From Chinchilla lanigera (taxonomy: Eukaryota; Chordata; Mammalia; Rodentia; Chinchillidae): 64,000 nt of DNA. Of the stretch, positions 58,451-64,000 are shown piece after piece; within the stretch, counting starts at the first letter, position 1; every line of letters begins with the position of its first letter. The stretch spans positions 22,514,157-22,578,156 of the forward strand of contig NW_004955434.1 of assembly GCF_000276665.1 (NCBI RefSeq), written 5' to 3'. A model generated the notes under the pieces. It had not been told where the DNA came from, did not search any database, and saw only the letters and a program-made list of their open reading frames with translations. The position numbers and the translations under genes are program-made.

Positions 58451-58929
58451 TGCTGTGAGACACTGCACAGCTGCTGGAACGGCCGTGCCTACCAACCCGT
58501 CTTTGAAGCTTCGCTGTGAGAAGAGGTGAGCTGGTCTGGAAGGAACTCCAGGTTTCAGATGCCCAGCGATCCCCTGTCGTCTGCGGACACAAGAGTGAAA
58601 ATGAGCTCCACTGAATTCCTTGATTTCCAAGCAACTTTCAGTTTCCTGCTGTCTCCTGGGACCCGTGGTTCTCACAGCTTGGCTTTAGTGAACTCTCTTC
58701 TCCCCCACTTGCAGTTTCCCTCAAAGCACTTCCAAGATGCTTTGCTTCTGCTTTAAAGCTCACTGACCTTTGCAACCGGGAAGCCTGTGCCGCTGGGCCC
58801 ATATGGCTGCCTTGCAGGCCAGAGGCCAGCAGCCAGGTTGCCCTTCCTGTAGTCTGATTCTTTCTGTGTGTCCATTTTCAATTTCCAGTCACAGCCCGAT
58901 CCATTAAAAGCTCTTATTCTCAGCAAACC

Positions 58930-59062
58930 TCTTGAACAAGCTCTAATGTGCTGTTTCTTAGTACAACGTCGCTCTTGCATTTCAGGTCAGTGTTGGGACT
59001 AACTTAGGCACAGTGACTTAGCATCCCCTCATTCCTGCCCTTTCTACCTTCCCTGCATCAGT
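58930..59062 (+). repeat. local duplication, right copy
   Basis: Contains 'caagctctaatgtgctgttt', 'cttgcatttcagg', 'ggcacagtgact' and 'cctgccctttctaccttccctgcatc', matching the left copy about 865 bases upstream with small insertions. Confidence 0.65.
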
Positions 59063-59555
59063 CTTGGGTTGCTTTTCTCACACTTCCATGCCACCAAGTC
59101 TTTTGCAAGTAGCCATGGAAGTTTAGCAGACGGGGTAGCACTTAACAACCCAATCTACACAAAAACATTAGCAAAAATGCCCGTAGGAGCAGCTCAGCTT
59201 TCTATAGGTATGCTCGGAGCTTCTCCAAGGACATCCTTAGACACAGCTACCATGCTGAGCCGGGAAAACGAACAGCCAGGTCTTCTGCAGCATTTGTGCT
59301 CCTGCGTATCTTCATAAGGAGGAAATCTCCGCTGACATGGAGTGATCATCTTTTGGGGGGGAAAAACAGTTCTTAGGATCCAAGGTCCTGCCTCTGGAAG
59401 GTACAAAATTTTGCAGATAGGTCCAGGGATTTGGAATGCATTGTGATCACAGGCCTCTCTCTCCTGGAGCTAACATCTATTGTATTTTTACCATGTTCTG
59501 TGCACTGTGCTGGTTTTCATTCATTACTTCATATAACCCATCGCCAAACTCCAGA
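59063..59555. other. unassigned sequence
   Basis: Nothing recognised beyond short frames. Confidence 0.35.
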
Positions 59556-59559
59556 TCTG

Positions 59560-59960
59560 ATGACACTTCTCTGCCAGAACTCGCCAATGACTCCTCCTCT
59601 CACTTAGTGGAACAGCCAAGTTCTTTGTCTAAGCTGTGCTGGGCTGCCTGAGCTCTCCACCCATGTTTTCTAGATAGCTGTCTTTCAGTTTCACCACACT
59701 CGCTCGATGGTCTTCTTGCTGTTCCTCCGACCTGTTAACCAACCTCTGTGCCTCTCTGAGGGTCCTATCGCTAGTCCACTCTCTCTAGCCCCACTCACGT
59801 CAGCATCCCAGGAGGACACAACTCCCAACCCCGCCCCTGACTCTGCTAACACTTCTTCCTTCCACCCTGATCCCAACCTGTTCCATATTTACTGCTTCCC
59901 CCAACTAGAGTGTGGCTGCACACGGGAGGGCCTTATTCTGTCCACCCGTCTAGAAGAACA
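59560..59960 (+). repeat. ancient L2 fragment
   Basis: The order 'tctttgtctaagctgtgctggg', 'ctttcagtttcaccacactcg', 'ttcttgctgttcctc' and 'tgcttcccccaactagagtg' follows the L2 3' region. Diverged. Confidence 0.5.
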
Positions 59961-60464
59961 GTATTCTCAATAAGACACTTCTAATAAGTGAATTAAGGCA
60001 CTCTTATTACCTCTGTCATACAGTTAAGAATGAGGTTTGCAGATTTAAAGTCACAGAGCCAATACATGGCACAGTCACACCAGTGTTACTGTGGGTTTGC
60101 CAACCCCTGTCCTCAAGCTCCAAAGGTCTATGTGGGAAATATTTATCCCAGAAGAAAGATGAAGAACAAGAAATCAGTAGGGAAGCCAGGTCTGGAATCT
60201 GCTGTGCATACTCGTACTGCTGCACAACACGTCACGTAGATCCTCTTCTCGGTCTTGACATGGACCAAATCCAATCCTTTCTTAACTACACACTGTACCA
60301 TTAAAGTGCAGTAAAGATGAGACCACATAAATATTTCAACGTTTTGAAGAACAATTTGTTGCTGCTGCTATTATTAATGCTTATATTGTGAAACTATTTA
60401 CCAGATGGGTCTTTTGTGCAAAGGGAAAGATTATATAAAGTTAGACAAACCAAATTCAAAAAAT
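59961..60464. other. unassigned sequence
   Basis: Part of 60010-60120 has MIR-like text ('gatttaaagtcacagagccaatacatgg'), too short to call firmly. No gene. Confidence 0.35.
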
Positions 60465-61195
60465 ATAGCCTATTACCAAGAAATCAACCAATAACAAATG
60501 CTGGAAGGGCTGTGGGAATAAAGTACACTTGCCCACTCTTTGTGGAGTGTAGACTGGTGTAACCACTGTGGAATTCAGATTCCTTAAAAAACTAGGGCGA
60601 GAGCTCTCATTTGACCCATCTATTCCCCGGCTTCAAATCTTCCCAAAAGAATTAAAAGCATCATGTTACAGTGATATATGCATACCCATATTTATAGCAG
60701 CACAGTTTGTAATAGCTGATCAGGGAAGCAACACAAGTGCCCATCAGTGGATGAATGGGTAAAGAAGATCTGGTTTTTTATACAACGGAGTACTACTCTG
60801 CTATAAAGAAAGATAAACGCGAGACATTTCTAGCTAAATGGATGCACCTTGAGACCATACTCTTAAGTGAAACAAATTGTGCACACATGTTTAAGTATCA
60901 CATTTTCTCTCTGGTGTGAGAAACTGAAAGCGTAAATAAGGACCAAAATGTGCAACAGATATTGGGAAATAGGAAGAAAATGTTCAAATGGGAAGAGGAA
61001 CCAGGGAGTGGGAAGAGAAAAGGAAGGAAAGGAAAAGAAAAAACTGGAAACGCAGCTTTTGTAAATAAGGTGGGGAAGAGGAGCTGAAGGGAGGGAGGGG
61101 ACGGGGAGAAAAGAATCAAGACAGACGGCGTGCAGGCGCAAACTCTCTATGACGAGTGTGATCATCACATGTACCTAAAATGTGCCGGCGTGGTG
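60465..61195 (+). mobile_element. 5'-truncated L1 3' end
   Basis: Begins in the ORF2 C-terminal region ('aagaaatcaaccaataacaaatgctgg', as at 32205), runs through 'atagcagcacagtttgtaatagctgatc' and 'gagtactactctgctataaag', and ends in a purine-rich 3' UTR ('ggagggaggggacggggag') and 'cacatgtacctaaaatgtg'. Frames are broken. There is no clear poly(A) tail, perhaps lost. Confidence 0.88.
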
Positions 61196-61218
61196 GATTA
61201 CCGACACGTCACCTTGTA

Positions 61219-61815
61219 ACCCCCAGCTGAACTGAATCAGCGTGGTGCTGGGTGCCGAGGGCCCACCTGAGGAGTGTTGCCAACAGCATAAGAGCAGACC
61301 TGGAGGGGAAGACGGTGTGCACTGACTCTCCTGGAGGAGCTCGTCACGCTGGCTTTCCTGATACGAACTCAGCCGTTCACGTCACTGGAGGAGCTCAGGA
61401 CCTCGCGGCTGTTGGCCACGGCTGCAGTTCTCTTGAGGCCAGCTCTGCTCCTTACCTGGAGCATCAGTTCCTGGCTGCAGCGCAGATCCCTCAGCCTGCT
61501 GGCACAGACTTTCTGGCTTCCACCACTGAACTTGGGGCCTTCGCAGTGCAGACCCTTCAGGCAGACTTGCATGAGACATTGTTGCGAGCTCCAGGCCTCC
61601 AGGCCTTCCATGGACTCACGGAACACATTGCCATCGGCTCTAGGTCTTCAGCTGGACTCGTGGACACTGGCATAGGATCCAGGATTCAGTTGAACTCTCT
61701 GCATCTCTAGTGTGTGCACAGATCTCCTGCACTCTTGCATTTGACTCTTTGGGTGAATATTATAATTCTATAAGTTGTGTGTCCTGTATTAAGTCTCTTC
61801 CCCTATAAACCCTGA
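61219..61815. repeat. unclassified LTR-like dispersed repeat, copy B
   Basis: Second copy of the family at 25480-26340, same orientation, with a single copy of the unit duplicated in A. It begins 'gtaacccccagctgaactgaatcagcg' and closes 'gtgtcctgtattaagtctcttcccc'. It lies between two L1 3' ends. The open frames at 61252-61710 (plus) and 61369-61626 (minus) overlap and have no known domain. Confidence 0.65.
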
Positions 61816-61834
61816 CTACCACCAAAAAAATTAA

Positions 61835-62125
61835 CACTAAAAAATTTAAACGGCATTAGACATACAACTTCAAATATCACATAGTTTCTCCTTATGGAAA
61901 ACCCAAATTATAAATAAAGACCATAATAAAAGATAGATAATAGAATGCAGGGAGACAGATCTTTCTCAAACGAGAAGGAGATCAAGAGCTGGAGGAGAGG
62001 GGAAGGAGGGAAGGAAACGAGAAAAGGATTAAGACGTGCTATGCATATGTACCAACTCCACAAAGAATGTGGACATTATGTACTACATACATGTTCTAAT
62101 AAAAAATTGAAACAAAATTTTTAGA
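61835..62125 (+). mobile_element. L1 3' UTR end
   Basis: 'acttcaaatatcacatagtttctcc', a purine tract ('ctggaggagaggggaaggagggaagg'), 'gtgctatgcatatgtaccaactcc' and a final 'ctaataaaaaattgaaac'. It overlaps in L1 coordinates with the end at 60900-61195, so it is a separate insertion. Confidence 0.75.
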
Positions 62126-62129
62126 AATA

Positions 62130-62245
62130 CCAGCCTGTAAGTTCCTGAAAGGCAAATACTGTGCTTTATTTTTTCTGACTAGGGCCAAGACTGCCCCATA
62201 GTAAGCATTCTATAAATGTGTATTGTATGAATGAATGTCTTTGAA
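62130..62245 (+). repeat. L2 3' end
   Basis: 'cctgtaagttcctgaaaggcaaatactgtgc ... ccatagtaagcattctataaatgtgtattgtatgaatgaatg' is the typical L2 ending. Confidence 0.7.
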
Positions 62246-62569
62246 GAGGAAATTTCAGTTTTGTCTGTAAGAGCAAATTTGGATAGTGGTCACTGTTTTC
62301 TGGGCCAGCCCATCTCATACATATGTTGTTTACAATTACTAAATTTTGGGTTAGTTTGTCACAGAGTAGCAGATAACTAAAATGGGGTAATGAAAATACA
62401 GTGAGATATAAGTAACAAAGGTTCATACTAAAAGTGTTGTAGGAAGATAGAAGCTTAAGGTCGTAGAAAACTCAGTAGTGAGTGCTCTGGCGGAAGCAGA
62501 CCCTACTTCTTTGCACGAAGTTGCCCATGCTTCTCCTACCCACCATAGCTGCCTATTTATCTACTGAGT

Positions 62570-62790
62570 AAACCCCAGCATCCTTAGGTGACAGGAACCG
62601 CCATCATCCGGCCCCATGCGTTTTCAGCTTTATCTTCTGCTTTCCTCCACTTGCACCCTATATTTGAACCACACCAAACTACGTATGTTTGCCCCAAATT
62701 CTCTAGCCTTTCCACACACCGTTCCATTTATCTAAAATGTCCTCCTGAACAGGACTCTGATGCTCAATAGCACTGCATGCAACCACTCCA
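62570..62790 (+). repeat. L2 fragment
   Basis: 'catccggccccatgcg', 'ttcctccacttgcaccctatatttgaaccacaccaaac' and 'ctttccacacaccgttccatttatctaaaatg' follow the L2 consensus upstream of its end. Confidence 0.65.
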
Positions 62791-63330
62791 CCTACCTGAC
62801 TTTCTCATACAGCATGTCTCCCGATCCTGGTAAGCTTTGATTTTCTTACCTGACACCTTCTCCAGCCTTAAGCCTTATACTGAACCTCTTGTTCAACTTG
62901 GTAACTTCAAAGACTTCAATCAGCAACCGATGAAGGACTGACCCGGGATGACCTGCCAGGAAGGTGATCACTTACTGGCTTTTATAATTTATATACTATT
63001 GAAATAAAAGGGAGCTTCCAATAAAAGACCTACATTCAAGAAAGTTAACGGCATACAAAATTAAAAGCCACATAGCTGGATGGAAAAGCAAATGCTCCAA
63101 ATAGCAGGCATATTTATCAGAATGGAAGGTTATATTTCACTCTAAGTTTGCTATCAAAGAAAATTTCAAAAAATTATAAATTTGCCTACACCTTGTACTT
63201 GGGTTCATGTTGAGAATTTCTCCATTAAGAGAATACTTTTCATAAGATTTGTCACATTAATTCTAGTTTCCATCTTATATATCAGTTTTTTCATTAATAA
63301 TTAAATCAATTCAAAACAAAAGCGGATTTC
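62791..63330. other. unassigned AT-rich sequence
   Basis: No gene or repeat recognised. Confidence 0.4.
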
Positions 63331-63346
63331 AAAAATCAGTATCTAA

Positions 63347-63427
63347 GGCTGGGGATTTAGCTCAGTGACACAGCGTCTGCCTGGCAAGTGCAAGGTTGAG
63401 AGTTCGATTCCTGGTACAGGGGGGGAA
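63347..63427 (+). mobile_element. ID-type SINE with perfect target duplication
   Basis: 'ggctggggatttagctcagtgacacagcg', a B-box-like 'gagttcgattcctgg', then a G run and A's. A perfect 16-bp target duplication, AAAAATCAGTATCTAA, stands at 63331-63346 and 63428-63443, so this is the youngest-looking SINE of the window. Confidence 0.97.
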
Positions 63428-63443
63428 AAAAATCAGTATCTAA

Positions 63444-64000
63444 TTTTTATGCTGTTTGGGAAATCCATCTTCCTCCCCATTTGTCACCAATTAAAATTTA
63501 AACAATGGCTCAAAGTTAGGTCAATTTCAGGAGCACTCAAGGAGTGAAGCCAACTATCTTCCTCATAAAGCACTGCTCACTTTATCGGAGAAAATACCTG
63601 TCTTGGAATGTGCAGTTATCAGGTAGGGCTATTTGATGACCCTTTTAAATACCTTTAAAATAGAGGCATCTTGGCATGGATGCTTCCTGTTTTGAAGAGG
63701 TTGTATTTGATAATTTAGATAGCTCACCAAAAATTAATTTCTACACAATAGACATATTATTGTGAGGAATTTTAAAGCAAGATCAATAATGCTTTGAATT
63801 ATATGAAAATAGGAGACTCGTTACAATAAAACGTTCCAGTCCTGCTCAGTCTTACTGAGATTCAGGACTGTCTTTGGCCTCCAGAAGGGACAGTGTTCAC
63901 AACATAAGCTAAAACCTCTTTCTTTACGGCATTAATCAACTTTAAAATTAAGACAACGGAGGGGAGCGGCAGGGCTCCTGGGTCCGAGTGTGGGCTGGAC
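63444..64000. other. unassigned sequence
   Basis: No gene or repeat recognised to the end of the window. Confidence 0.4.

Noticed and set aside
58184..58675. 163-codon antisense frame in CpG-rich DNA
   Set aside because: Overlaps plus-strand frames and has no recognisable domain; composition effect.
61252..61710. 152-codon frame
   Set aside because: Falls in copy B of the unclassified repeat and is not kept in copy A.

Overview
This is nuclear DNA from a placental mammal, most likely a rodent outside the mouse/rat group. The evidence is the repeat content: monomeric 7SL-derived SINEs of B1 type (8260, 15410, 21682, 47992), tRNA-like ID SINEs (10009, 22135, 32379, 38838, 47874, 63347), an active-looking L1 lineage, and old mammalian repeats (MIR, L2, L1M, MLT1, MLT2). 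I saw no dimeric Alu and no mouse-type B2. A beaver, kangaroo-rat or squirrel relative would fit; the species cannot be fixed from sequence alone.

I find no convincing host protein-coding exon, rRNA, classical tRNA gene or CRISPR. The open frames are short, overlap on opposite strands, or lie in retrotransposon remnants. The window reads as an intergenic or large intronic region built of layered insertions.

Layout: 0-8 kb holds a solo MaLR LTR, a candidate second LTR, and a minus-strand MaLR element with both LTRs (4664-6810) that splits an older repeat. 8-30 kb is mostly unique sequence with B1, ID, MLT1, an MLT2-in-MLT1 nest, several MIRs, a solo MaLR LTR (22312-22668), copy A of an unclassified LTR-like repeat (25480-26340) and a long old L1 fragment. 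31014-32335 is a young twin-primed (internally inverted) L1 with a perfect 13-bp target duplication. 32-47 kb has two minus-strand MLT1 copies, one interrupted by an L1 3' end, more SINEs and unique stretches. 47181-49622 is a plus-strand MaLR element with both LTRs, itself carrying an ID and a B1. 50.6-56.56 kb is a nearly full-length degenerate L1 interrupted by two small DNA transposons: one hAT-like with an 8-bp target duplication, one with Tigger-like inverted ends. 56.5-57.4 kb holds two minus-strand MaLR-type LTRs. 57.4-64 kb has a local duplication (58.07 and 58.93 kb), L2 remnants, two L1 3' ends bracketing copy B of the unclassified repeat (61219-61815), and a fresh ID insertion with a perfect 16-bp target duplication.

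The most interesting points are the two DNA transposons that landed inside an L1 (cut-and-paste activity after that L1 inserted), the two-copy LTR-like family with a 175-bp internal duplication, and the local duplication carrying a splice-acceptor-like tract. All family names are by eye from remembered hallmarks; no search was run.
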